DNA of 24,773 nucleotides from JBNKFQ01 sp050289385 (GTDB lineage Bacteria > Pseudomonadota > Gammaproteobacteria > Pseudomonadales > Porticoccaceae): contig JBNKFQ010000022.1 in NCBI GenBank assembly GCA_050289385.1, positions 1 through 24,773 of the forward strand, written 5' to 3'. The notes beneath the pieces were generated by a model that was given only the letters and a program-made list of their open reading frames with translations, did not search any database and was not told the origin of the DNA. Positions 15,537 through 23,980 of this stretch are shown here, in pieces (the first letter of the stretch is position 1; the number at the start of each line of letters is the position of its first letter). Both the position numbers and the translations under genes were made by a program.

Positions 15537-16117
15537 TGTCGGAACTGCCTGACATTGGCGTTATTTTGCTTGCCGCAGGTAACTCCAGTCGATTCGGACA
15601 CGACAAACGTCAAGCTCGTATGCCCAATGGCAATACCGTACTGGAAGAGAGTTTGAAAAACCTGCATGCAGAATCAAACCATATTATTTTAGCCGTCAGA
15701 CAATCAGAGCCCTGGCTGGAAGATATTGTTCAGGATTATTCCAAAACGAAACTCTTGCCGGTGTCTCATACCAGCGGTATGGGGGACACTTTGGCAGCCT
15801 CTGCTCGGTACATGGCAGAAAAAACGCGTGCAAATTATGTGCTGATTGCTTTGGCCGATATGCCCTGGATAAAGCCGGCAACAATTCGTGACATCATACG
15901 CGCCCCAAAAAACGCCGACATTGTTATTCCCGCTTATCAAAAACAGTGGGGGCACCCGGTAAGATTGCATCGCAAGTATCTGGATGATCTGCAGAACTGT
16001 TCCGGCGACAAGGGTGCACGTGCTTTACTGCTACGGGAAACCGGTTCTCGCTTGATTATCGATGTTGCTGATCCTGGTGTTGTTCGAGATGTCGATCTGC
16101 CAGCTGACCTCGGTTAA
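15536..16117 (+). CDS. MocA-like molybdenum cofactor nucleotidyltransferase
   Basis: A 193-residue MobA/MocA-fold nucleotidyltransferase. Motifs: ILLAAGNSSRFGHDKRQ (about 9-25, the NTP-binding LAAGxSxRFG..K loop), SGMGDTLAAS (about 81-90), ALADMPWI (about 105-112), GHPVRL (about 141-146), GDKGARALL and DVDLPADLG at the C-terminus. MocA transfers CMP to molybdopterin to make the dinucleotide cofactor used by xanthine-dehydrogenase-family enzymes; the coupling to xdhC favours MocA over MobA (GMP). Other sugar or nucleotide transferases of this fold remain possible. Start ATG shares its A with the xdhC stop codon. The downstream gene is convergent. Confidence 0.85.
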   Translation: MSELPDIGVILLAAGNSSRFGHDKRQARMPNGNTVLEESLKNLHAESNHIILAVRQSEPWLEDIVQDYSKTKLLPVSHTSGMGDTLAASARYMAEKTRANYVLIALADMPWIKPATIRDIIRAPKNADIVIPAYQKQWGHPVRLHRKYLDDLQNCSGDKGARALLLRETGSRLIIDVADPGVVRDVDLPADLG

Positions 16118-16187
16118 CGCCAGCAAAAACAGGCAGGAATAGCTGCCAACTTGCCGAGTTTGTGGTACCACTGTTTGTCTGGACGTA

Positions 16188-16212
16188 TTGGGGTTCGCTA
16201 TGCTCACCCCAA
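16188..16212. terminator. Possible bidirectional hairpin between convergent genes
   Basis: TTGGGGT (16188-16194) and ACCCCAA (16206-16212) form a perfect 7-bp stem with an 11-base loop, between the mocA-like stop and the stop of the serine hydrolase on the other strand. Neither side has a strong U-run, so termination is only likely by position. A 10-bp palindrome GTGGTACCAC lies at 16162-16171. Confidence 0.35.
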
Positions 16213-16222
16213 CCTGCCCCGT

Positions 16223-17725
16223 TTATCGTTTAATTTTGCTGCCCCAGAATGTTAGTGCATCGGGCTTATTGTCGGCACCGACACTGAACGGCACAACAAA
16301 AGGTGACATATAGCGATCACGAGGATACGCCATAAACTTATGGGCACCAGCAGGCTTTAAGTCAAAGCTGAGTAATGAGCCACCATGTAACACCAGGTTG
16401 CCACCATTTTTCTCGACACGAAATTTGCCAAACAAGGGATCCTTGTAAATCCCCGCGTAGCGTTCCAATGGTAAGGCCGATTCGGCATTCAGATCCAGGG
16501 TTGCCAGATATTTTTGCTCGACTTCTTCTGCAGCCCGATGTTTTTGGTCAAACAGATTTTTAAGGTGAGACGACCAGTCGCGCGTGTCACCACCCAACAC
16601 ACGGTCAAAAACCTCATACATTAATGCGTGGCGCAATTCGATATGATCACCGTTGATAAATACCACGACACCCAAATCCTGATCAGGCATCAGGCCGACA
16701 ATAGCGGACATACCATCCAGGCTACCGGTATGCATATTCACACGCTGGTTTTTATAGGTTTGCAGAAACCAGGCCAGCCCATAAGAAAATATATCGACAC
16801 CCGCTTCCTTTGCGGCAGGGTAAATATCATCCTCCCCGACTACCATGTGGGGCGTAAACGCCATTTTTACTGTGTCTTCAGAAATAATTCTTTTACCGTT
16901 AGCAGACTTGCCCTGGTTTAACCACATCCGCAACCAGTTGGCGTATTCAGATACGCTGGAATAAAACAGGCCAGCCGCACCTGGATCGTATCTGTCGGTA
17001 AAACCAATAGGTGTCATTTTGCCATCAATCTTTGCGTGGCTTACCGCGACGTTTTTACGGCGGGCCACTTCGGCAATTGGCCCAGTTGTGCGGTTCATAC
17101 CCAGAGGTTTAAACAAACGCTCGCGCACAAAGGTTTCAAAAGGTTGTCCAGTAATGGCCTCAATCACTTCACCGGCAACAATGTACATACCATTATTGTA
17201 TTCCCACTTGCTGCGCAAACTGGTGGATTGTTTGGCATAGGCGAGGCGGGACAACACTTCACCAGGTTGCATACCGCTAAACCACGCCAGATCCGTGGCC
17301 TGAACACCAGAACGATGACTGAGAATATCGATAATCGTTAATTCACGAGTTACGTAGGGGTCTGCCACACGAAACGTGGGTAAATGATCAATTACCCTGT
17401 CATCCCACTCGAGCTTGCCCTCTTCCACCAGTATACCCAGAGCCGCAGTAATAAATGCTTTGGTAGTAGAGCCAACGTGAAACAGCGTGTCGGTATTTAC
17501 TGGCTCACCTGTAGCAAGGCTGCGCACACCAAAACCCTGTTTAAAAACCACTTCGTTCCTGTGCACAACGGCAATTGCCAAACCTGGTGCACCCCACTTT
17601 ACCCGTTCGGCTTCAACACGCTGGGCAAAGTCGGCAAACATTTCCTTGCCGGCATTGGCGAGGCCAGCATAGAGGGAAAGAGCAACGATTAATATCCCGC
17701 TGATATATTGGTAACGTTTGCGCAC
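16223..17725 (-). CDS. Exported serine hydrolase, class C beta-lactamase/D-aminopeptidase type with C-terminal extension
   Basis: From GTG 17725 the protein (500 residues) starts VRKRYQYISGILIVALSLYAG, a clear signal peptide with LANA-G cleavage, and GAGG lies six bases upstream. A frame-extending ATG at 17803 overlaps the amidohydrolase stop (TGATG) and would add 26 residues; coupling makes it a real alternative. Catalytic motifs: STTK at about 86-89, YNN at about 176-178, HTG at about 332-334. After the hydrolase domain a C-terminal region (about 390-500; LERYAGIYKDPLFGKFRVEKNGG, FWGSKIKR) looks like the lipocalin-like DUF3471 tail common in such peptidases. It likely acts in the periplasm. 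It follows the amidohydrolase and the STN receptor on the same strand, suggesting shared substrate. True beta-lactamase activity is possible but unproven. Confidence 0.9.
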   Translation of the reverse strand: MRKRYQYISGILIVALSLYAGLANAGKEMFADFAQRVEAERVKWGAPGLAIAVVHRNEVVFKQGFGVRSLATGEPVNTDTLFHVGSTTKAFITAALGILVEEGKLEWDDRVIDHLPTFRVADPYVTRELTIIDILSHRSGVQATDLAWFSGMQPGEVLSRLAYAKQSTSLRSKWEYNNGMYIVAGEVIEAITGQPFETFVRERLFKPLGMNRTTGPIAEVARRKNVAVSHAKIDGKMTPIGFTDRYDPGAAGLFYSSVSEYANWLRMWLNQGKSANGKRIISEDTVKMAFTPHMVVGEDDIYPAAKEAGVDIFSYGLAWFLQTYKNQRVNMHTGSLDGMSAIVGLMPDQDLGVVVFINGDHIELRHALMYEVFDRVLGGDTRDWSSHLKNLFDQKHRAAEEVEQKYLATLDLNAESALPLERYAGIYKDPLFGKFRVEKNGGNLVLHGGSLLSFDLKPAGAHKFMAYPRDRYMSPFVVPFSVGADNKPDALTFWGSKIKR

Positions 17726-17802
17726 AGATATCCTCACTTGTATTTTTTTTCGACTAAAACTCGAATATGGTTTACGTCCAACAGCTAACGTCGAACAAAA
17801 CA

Positions 17803-19299
17803 TCAGCGACGAACAGCTCGCCCTGGATACGTTCCTTTTTGCAATTCTCCGTTTTTAACAATAAAAGAACCGTTGACCAGCACGTACTCAATACCCCCGG
17901 AGGGTATGGCAGGCTCTTTGAAGGTGGCCAGATCAATAACAGTATCGGCATCAAATACCACAATATCGGCATCGGCTCCAACCTTGATACGGCCCTTATT
18001 TTTCATTTGCGGCACCGCAACCTCCAGTCTTTTTGCTGGCAAGTAGCTCATTTTTCCAAGTGCATCCATCAGACTCAACGCCTTTTTTTCACGCACGTAA
18101 CGGCCCAACACTCTGGAATAGGTTCCCGCCCCTCTGGGATGCGCCTTGCCGTTGACATATTTCATACCGTCACTGGCAATAATCACACCGGGGTGCGCTA
18201 CCGCCATGGTGACATTTTTTTCTTTCATGGCGTGGCCAACAATAATTGTTTCGGGGTTGTCCCGGCGAATCCGCAAGAAACTATCTTTGGTCAGTCGCTC
18301 ACCCGTTTCCGGCAATTCAATGTCGCCATATTGAACACCTTGCGCTTTGCTGAAATCACCATCAAAAATCGCCGCGCCAATAAACGTAGAGTAAGCGGTG
18401 TAGGGGTACACTTCTGTCGTCACATCTACACCGTGTGTCCGGGCCTGGTCAATCATTTCCAGCAACAAGGGTACCTTGTTGCCGCCACTGCTGCCGATAT
18501 GAACAATATGCAGCCCGGCTCCGGTAGTCGCAGCATCGGCAATTAATTCCTGAATGGCGTCAATACTGCCCCCCAGTTCATATTCCGCCATAAATCGGGA
18601 ATGGACAAAATTGATAACATCATTTTTTTTCGCCGTCTGAAACATACGGAAAATTTCTTCCCGGGTAGCCCCTGCCGTATAGTTGATGCCATAACCGACA
18701 CCCAGCCCACCCTCATCAAGGCCCTTTTGAATTCGCTGTTGCATCAGGGCGATATCTTGTGCCGATGGCTCGGCGTCTACCCATTCACGCTCCTTGAACA
18801 TTCTGTCCCAGGAGTCTTTTTTAACCATATCCTCCTCGGTCAGATCAGAAAAGGTCACCACACGGACTGGCCAATGGCCAACAGTAGCGCCATAGTTGAT
18901 TGGTGCATGGCCTTCGCGGGTTTTGTACCAGGCAGCAACAGGATAGACACCAACTTCCAGTTCCAGCTGAGTAGTTACACCATCCTGAGCCTGCAAGCCC
19001 GCTTCAAACTCACGCTGCCCGTGGGCATGGAAATCGATAAAACCCGGCGCCACAACCAACTCTGAAGCATCTACAGTCTTGCGGCCGGAAAGCTTGTCTT
19101 TGGAAATTGCGACAATCTTGCCCTTGCTAATACCAACATCGCGCACAGCGTCCAACCCGGACTCCGGGTCCATAACTCTGCCACCCGACAATACCAGCTC
19201 GTATTGATTGGCGCTGGCGTTACCACAAACCAAAACCAGTAAAAGCAGGCCCATTCCGGCCCGGTATGCACCAGATTTGATCAAAAATGATCGTTTCAT
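17803..19299 (-). CDS. Exported amidohydrolase, D-aminoacylase (N-acyl-D-amino-acid deacylase) family
   Basis: A 498-residue protein. The signal peptide (MKRSFLIKSGAYRAGMGLLL to about GNASA-NQ, residue 30) predicts a periplasmic enzyme. The family fold shows as a beta domain (YELVLSGGRVMDPESGLDAV), metal motif APGFIDFHAHGQ (His91, His93), then TTQLELEVG (Glu113/Glu115), FVHSRF (His233), HIVHIGSSGG (His267) and IASDGMKYVNGKAHPRGAGT (Asp377). RVLGRYVREKKALSLMDALG is typical of D-aminoacylases. The position usually holding a metal-bridging Cys (GNCG) appears here as Glu, so substrate may differ from N-acyl-D-amino acids. Start has a GGTGGA ribosome site. A TTGTAC/TATGCT promoter-like pair lies in the 163-base gap after the receptor, but readthrough is equally likely. 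Confidence 0.9.
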   Translation of the reverse strand: MKRSFLIKSGAYRAGMGLLLLVLVCGNASANQYELVLSGGRVMDPESGLDAVRDVGISKGKIVAISKDKLSGRKTVDASELVVAPGFIDFHAHGQREFEAGLQAQDGVTTQLELEVGVYPVAAWYKTREGHAPINYGATVGHWPVRVVTFSDLTEEDMVKKDSWDRMFKEREWVDAEPSAQDIALMQQRIQKGLDEGGLGVGYGINYTAGATREEIFRMFQTAKKNDVINFVHSRFMAEYELGGSIDAIQELIADAATTGAGLHIVHIGSSGGNKVPLLLEMIDQARTHGVDVTTEVYPYTAYSTFIGAAIFDGDFSKAQGVQYGDIELPETGERLTKDSFLRIRRDNPETIIVGHAMKEKNVTMAVAHPGVIIASDGMKYVNGKAHPRGAGTYSRVLGRYVREKKALSLMDALGKMSYLPAKRLEVAVPQMKNKGRIKVGADADIVVFDADTVIDLATFKEPAIPSGGIEYVLVNGSFIVKNGELQKGTYPGRAVRR

Positions 19300-19462
19300 T
19301 CGCTGTCCACCACCCTGAGTTATCCATCAATCACTTACACAAGGGCAGGAGCATAACCGATTACACAATTCGCGTACAAAAAAGAGCCATTTAACGTCGT
19401 ATTCAAGCTTAACGTTTAACATTTATATTGATCATCGATTTATGACTTTCTGAAAATTACTT

Positions 19463-21880
19463 TCAAAATTCTGCCGATATTTTGACACCTATGGTTCGCG
19501 GCCGTGGTCGTGCGGCACGCGCAATCAGTGCAAATGCGTCTACATAACCTCGATCGTTCAGCAGATTTTTTACAAAAATTCCGAGCGACAGCTTGTTGTG
19601 CCATTGCCACTCAGCTTGCAAGCCAAGCATATTGATAACATCGGAACTACCAGTGTAGTGCTCACCTTTCGATCGATTACGCAACACTGACCTGCCCTGC
19701 TGATCGTAGTCCAGGCGAACAAATGCCGGTCGATTTCGAAATTTAAAATGATAACTGGCCGACAAGGTCACGCCATATTCCGGCACCAGGTCAAGCCTGT
19801 CTCCCAGCATATGAGTGGTTGCATCTTTATTGATTCGAACAAAACGGGTGCCGACATAATTGCCACTCAGACCAAGCCGAAAATTTTTCCGGGGCTGCCA
19901 TAAAATTGACCAGTCAACACCTTTAATTTCACCATCACCAACATTGGATTGAACAAATAGCTGCGGTGCTGGCAAAGGCAATGTGTTTACTACCTGGTAA
20001 TCTCGATAGTCGCTGTAGAACAACGTCATTTCTGCGCTCAGTGAGTCATCGTTGCGTGCAGTTTTTACACCGATATCATAGCTCCACAAACTGTCGGGCC
20101 GATATGGCTCGATGCCAAAAAGATTAAAACCACCGCTGCGAAAACCCTTGACGATATTGCCATAAATTCTGAAAGTGTCGGTAATATCAAAGTGCGCATA
20201 TGCTCTTGGGTTTACGCTGCCAAAGGTGCCGGACTGGTATGTAAAATCATCAAAATATTTGCGGTTATCATGATAATACCTGAAACCGATACCTAGCCCA
20301 CAACGATCACTCACAGAAAACTCAGTGTCGGCAAACAATGACCACGAACGAGTACTTTCCAGAATACGAAAATTTACATTGGTTAATTCTGTATCTCCGG
20401 GTATCAGGTATTGTGATAAACCGGATTGATATAGCGAGGCATCCCGATAAAAACCACCTACCGCCCAACTCCATCGACCACTCTGGTTTGACGTCAATCG
20501 TAACTCCTGATTAAAAACACTTGTGTCGGTGGGATAATCTACAAACAATTTTGGTATGGGCAATGCCGGTGGCGGCAACACCGGATCGCGATTGCTCAAT
20601 TGCTGTGATCGTTTGAATGCATCCAGATAGCTGGTACTGCTGACCAGATTAAATAAACCGGTATTCCAGGAGAGGTTGAGGCTGTAAAGGTTAAAGCGGT
20701 CTTCAACCGTCGGGTAAGTAAGAAGATTGAATACCTGCTCATAATTACCGTTTTCATCTTCACCGATATTAGAGGCAACCACATTGCGGTGCAGCAATAC
20801 CAGGCTGTGGGCCGATACCGTGTCACTGGCTTGCCATAAACCCTTGACATAAACAGTTTTGGCATTTTGATCGTTAAAATCTGACCGCTGTGCCGCCGGC
20901 TGGTCAATCCAGCCGCCGGAACGATCGAAAATGGCCGCTATACGCAAACCGGCGGTATCGGAGATAATCGGCAGATTCAACACACCCTGGAGTTTTTGTC
21001 CGGGTTCTCCTTCATGTGTAAAAGCCGCAGACAAGTCAATGCCGGCTTCAAAGCGCTCCAGATTCGGTTTTTTGGTGACAAACCGAATCGTGCCGCCTAC
21101 TGATCCGTCACCATAGCTGCCATTTTGGGCACCCCGCAGTACCTCGATGCGCTCCATATCGTAAGGTCGCAGGTCCAGTTGAAATGCGGGGTTTGCCGTT
21201 ATCGTCGCTTCATCCAGATAAATGCCGATCAGCGACGATGAACCCGCCCAGTTGCCCACACCACGAACAAATACGCGTCGATGCAGACCGCCGGTGTCTT
21301 GCACTGACATTCCGGGAACCGCCAGCCCCAGATCCTGAAAATTGCTGATACTGCGCTCTTCAAGGTCTCGGGTATTGAGAGTTCCTATGGTGACCACATC
21401 TTGTGATGTCAGATAACGAGACTGCTGCTCGGGCGCCCCCACCACTTCTATTTCTTCCATACTGGTATTTGGCCGTGGCAGCGCGGACCGAGTGGTCTCT
21501 GCCACTTTTTTATTAGCGATCTGTTTACTTTTCGCTTTATATAAACGAATAGTGTTGTTGTTCAGGTACTGAAAAGCCACACCCGTATTCGCCAGCATAA
21601 TTGACAACGCTTCGGCCACCGTCATCCTGCCATTAACTTCCCGGGTCGCTGTTGCCGCAATATCAGGGTCGGTATAGATAAACTGATAGTTGGTTTGCTC
21701 CGATATGTAATTGATTGCCGTCTCAATTACCTGGGAATCAATGATGAGGTGAAATCGTTCCTCAGCAGCAGCGGTGGAAAACGCAAGCGATATACCAGCG
21801 ACGATTGCGCCCCCCCTGGCAGCAACCAGCAGCGCGCCACACATCGTGTTGCGCGAGCCGCTGGATTTAAATTGGCCCAT
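19463..21880 (-). CDS. TonB-dependent receptor with STN signalling domain (FecA-type)
   Basis: Outer-membrane receptor, 805 residues from ATG 21880. This start gives a good signal peptide (MGQFKSSGSRN, then GALLVAARGGAIVAGIS and AFSTAAA-EE). ATG 21922 would prefix another hydrophobic stretch; the ribosome site is poor for either. Domains (numbered from 21880): STN signalling domain about 43-114 (FHLIIDSQVIETAINYISEQ), TonB box EEIEVVG about 142-148, plug about 150-275 with VFVRGVGNW and MERIEVLRGAQNGSYGDGSV followed by GGTIRFVTKKP, then a 22-strand-type barrel ending in the terminal aromatic ISAEF. The STN domain marks receptors that signal to FecR, and fecR and an ECF sigma gene are divergent from it. 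Substrate is unknown; downstream hydrolases argue for a peptide or acylated amino acid. Confidence 0.93.
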   Translation of the reverse strand: MGQFKSSGSRNTMCGALLVAARGGAIVAGISLAFSTAAAEERFHLIIDSQVIETAINYISEQTNYQFIYTDPDIAATATREVNGRMTVAEALSIMLANTGVAFQYLNNNTIRLYKAKSKQIANKKVAETTRSALPRPNTSMEEIEVVGAPEQQSRYLTSQDVVTIGTLNTRDLEERSISNFQDLGLAVPGMSVQDTGGLHRRVFVRGVGNWAGSSSLIGIYLDEATITANPAFQLDLRPYDMERIEVLRGAQNGSYGDGSVGGTIRFVTKKPNLERFEAGIDLSAAFTHEGEPGQKLQGVLNLPIISDTAGLRIAAIFDRSGGWIDQPAAQRSDFNDQNAKTVYVKGLWQASDTVSAHSLVLLHRNVVASNIGEDENGNYEQVFNLLTYPTVEDRFNLYSLNLSWNTGLFNLVSSTSYLDAFKRSQQLSNRDPVLPPPALPIPKLFVDYPTDTSVFNQELRLTSNQSGRWSWAVGGFYRDASLYQSGLSQYLIPGDTELTNVNFRILESTRSWSLFADTEFSVSDRCGLGIGFRYYHDNRKYFDDFTYQSGTFGSVNPRAYAHFDITDTFRIYGNIVKGFRSGGFNLFGIEPYRPDSLWSYDIGVKTARNDDSLSAEMTLFYSDYRDYQVVNTLPLPAPQLFVQSNVGDGEIKGVDWSILWQPRKNFRLGLSGNYVGTRFVRINKDATTHMLGDRLDLVPEYGVTLSASYHFKFRNRPAFVRLDYDQQGRSVLRNRSKGEHYTGSSDVINMLGLQAEWQWHNKLSLGIFVKNLLNDRGYVDAFALIARAARPRPRTIGVKISAEF

Positions 21881-22101
21881 TTGTGCTAACGTAATTAACA
21901 GCCAAAACATTATCATTCCCATTTACTTCAATAACGACCCGGCCGGTCATAGGCGAACCCGAGCTATAAAATACTTTGGTCTGCCGGGCCGGGATATCGT
22001 TACTCAGCAATGACCAATTACCCCTGAAAGGTTCGCTTTGGGCAGTTTGGTCCGTCCATGGTATACAGTGGAAAGAGAAACAATATGGTGTGCGGCAGCT
22101 A

Positions 22102-22644
22102 ATGGCAATGACCCCTTCCAACATTATTCCGCTACGCGGCAAGAATGTGCCTCACCCGGACGGCCGAGAAGCATGGGCAGAACTGCTGGAAAGCCAGTAC
22201 CGTCAGGGATTGCGGCGATATCTGCAGCGTCTCGCGAAAAGTGGTGACGATGTTGATGATATTGTCCAGGAGACATTCTTCCGAGCGTTGCAGGGCGATC
22301 GACTGGCGAACGTCAGTAACCCTGGCGCTTTTTTGTTCAAAACCGCCCACAACCTGTATATCGATCGCTACCGCAAACAAAAGCTGGAACAGGGCTTTGC
22401 ACAGCAGGAAACGGGCTTCACTTCCTCGGTTCCGGAAGATGTAGAGATGCACTACAGCGAAATGGTGCTAGCGTATCAGCATGCCCTGGCAGAACTGCCC
22501 GAGCGCTGCCGCCAGGTATTTTTGCTGCGACGTTATGACGGGCTAAGCAATTCGGAAATTGCTGAAACTTTGAATATATCCATGCGTATGGTGCAAAAAC
22601 ACCTTGTTAAAGCGCTTGAACATTTCCAGCGGCGACTGCGTTAG
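22102..22644 (+). CDS. ECF RNA polymerase sigma factor, FecI-like
   Basis: A 180-residue sigma-70 family regulator of the iron-starvation/cell-surface-signalling ECF group. Sigma-2 region about 24-85 (LLESQYRQGLRRYLQRLAKS, DDVDDIVQETFFRALQ, FLFKTAHNLYIDRYRKQK). Sigma-4 about 125-178 (ALAELPERCRQVFLLRRYDG, LSNSEIAETLNISMRMVQKH) with a helix-turn-helix. Start at ATG 22102 or ATG 22108 (MAMTPSN); the frame is open upstream to 21976 but that lead is not family-like. Eight bases separate its stop from the fecR-like ATG, so the two are one operon. It is expected to drive the divergent receptor operon when released by FecR. 'FecI-like' refers to type, not to citrate or iron as signal. Confidence 0.93.
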   Translation: MAMTPSNIIPLRGKNVPHPDGREAWAELLESQYRQGLRRYLQRLAKSGDDVDDIVQETFFRALQGDRLANVSNPGAFLFKTAHNLYIDRYRKQKLEQGFAQQETGFTSSVPEDVEMHYSEMVLAYQHALAELPERCRQVFLLRRYDGLSNSEIAETLNISMRMVQKHLVKALEHFQRRLR

Positions 22645-22651
22645 GACAGTG

Positions 22652-23647
22652 ATGATGAAAACTGGCAAAAGTAACAAGCAAAACCTCGGTGACGCCTCTA
22701 CCGCCGATGTTTTTGTGAAGATGAGCAGTGGCGAGGACTCCGCATCAGACAGAGCCCTGCTCAATGAATGGAAAGACCGCCATCCCGAGCGACAGGCCGA
22801 TTACGATGACTTGTCTGGTTTATGGCAGGAGCTGGACGCTTATACGGTTGACTTGCCTTCCAGTCTGATAAAACGATACCACTCTGATATAAAAACCGGC
22901 GGCAACAAACGTCGTTTTTACCCCTGGGCTGCGGCGGCCTCTGTGGCGATGTTTTTGGTCGTGCTGTTTATGTTACCGCCGTTGTTTGATCCAGAGCCGG
23001 AGCATTATATAACTGGCCGTGGTGAACAACGTTTGATTAATATGTCCGACGGTTCAATCGTTCACCTTAATTCAATGACAGAACTGGAAGTTTCATTCGA
23101 CGCCGATCACCGCACAATAAAATTATTGCAAGGTGAAGCTATGTTTAAAGTCGCACACGATCCGCAACGAAAATTTATTGTCGGCACTCGCAATGGCGAT
23201 GTTCAAGCTATTGGTACCGCATTTAATATCAATGCCAATTCAGAGCAGGTAACCATCACCGTGCTGAACGGTACTGTAATGGTCAGCCCTCGTGAACAGG
23301 GCAGGAAAAACGGGTCGGAACCCACCTTTGCATCCAAAGGACGACAAGTCGTGTTGGGTAAAGATACTTTAAACACTGCCGACACCAAAAATCTTGAGAA
23401 AGTGATGGCCTGGACTGAAAGAAAACTGGTTTTTTCCGGGGAATCGTTGCAGGAAAGTCTGAAAAAAATAAATCGGCATTCGAAGCACCGTCTGGTTGTT
23501 GAAGATTCCCGTTTAAAAGGTCTCCCCCTTTACGGAGTTTTTAATATGGGCGACAGCAGAGTGCTGATTCTTGCTCTGGAACAGAGCATGCCGGTTAAAG
23601 CGGTCGCGATTTCAGATGAGGTCACCCTGCTAATTTATAAAGAATAA
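22652..23647 (+). CDS. FecR family anti-sigma factor / signal transducer
   Basis: A 331-residue inner-membrane protein. The cytoplasmic N-terminal domain (about 15-75; ADVFVKMSSGEDSASDRALL, NEWKDRHPERQADYDDLSGLW) is the DUF4880-type sigma-binding part. One transmembrane helix PWAAAASVAMFLVVLFMLPP spans about 91-110. The periplasmic FecR domain is about 115-215 (YITGRGEQRLINMSDGSIVHL, LLQGEAMFKVAHDPQRKFIV, VQAIGTAFNI), followed by a C-terminal STN-like segment (about 265-331; LVFSGESLQESLKKINRHSK) that should meet the receptor's STN domain. ATG 22652 has AGGA five bases before it; ATG 22655 follows at once. With the upstream sigma gene and the divergent STN receptor it completes the relay. Confidence 0.93.
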   Translation: MMKTGKSNKQNLGDASTADVFVKMSSGEDSASDRALLNEWKDRHPERQADYDDLSGLWQELDAYTVDLPSSLIKRYHSDIKTGGNKRRFYPWAAAASVAMFLVVLFMLPPLFDPEPEHYITGRGEQRLINMSDGSIVHLNSMTELEVSFDADHRTIKLLQGEAMFKVAHDPQRKFIVGTRNGDVQAIGTAFNINANSEQVTITVLNGTVMVSPREQGRKNGSEPTFASKGRQVVLGKDTLNTADTKNLEKVMAWTERKLVFSGESLQESLKKINRHSKHRLVVEDSRLKGLPLYGVFNMGDSRVLILALEQSMPVKAVAISDEVTLLIYKE

Positions 23648-23717
23648 GCCTGAGAAATTTACAGAAGTTGGAAAATCCGGAGGCAGGAACGTCCACTCTA
23701 TGACTGTCTATGATTTT

Positions 23718-23876
23718 GGCCGCACGTCGATAGTCGCACGTCGAACGCTAAAAACAACATGTCTCAGTAGCCCTCTTTTACGGGGCACTGTTCTGGGGTA
23801 TCAGGTTTGTGCGAAGAAGCGTTGGACCGGCCTTAAAAGCGTGCGACGTGCGACCGCCCTTAAGTAAGCGCCATTC
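23718..23876. repeat. GTCGCACG-type palindromic element, copy 3
   Basis: Copy in the gap between convergent fecR and the second receptor gene. Left arm GGCCGCACGTCGATA, then GTCGCACGTCGAACGC and TAAAAA; right arm CCTTAAAAGCGTGCGACG, TGCGACC, ending at 23855. The interior shares long near-identical stretches with copy 2 (GTTTGTGCGAAGAAGCG, TTGGACCGGCCTTAAAAG) and carries 13 extra bases after GGGGCA. The following GCCCTTAAGTAAGCGCCATTC (23856-23876) also matches copy 2. No coding frame. Confidence 0.85.
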
Positions 23877-23980
23877 ATCACACGAACTATATCTTTCCTT
23901 CAAATCAAGAGCAAAGCGCTTTTAGCATTTCTGCAGGGCTGTAGATTTGGTAAGTCAACGCAACAGGTTCGCTGTACCCA

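Noticed and set aside
17767..18546. 259-residue plus-strand open frame
   Set aside because: Fully antisense to the amidohydrolase, whose metal motifs and signal peptide are clear.
21903..21921. Fur-box-like sequence near the STN receptor start (AATGATAAT core on the minus strand)
   Set aside because: Only about 12 of 19 positions match and the second half of the dyad is absent; not enough to claim iron control.
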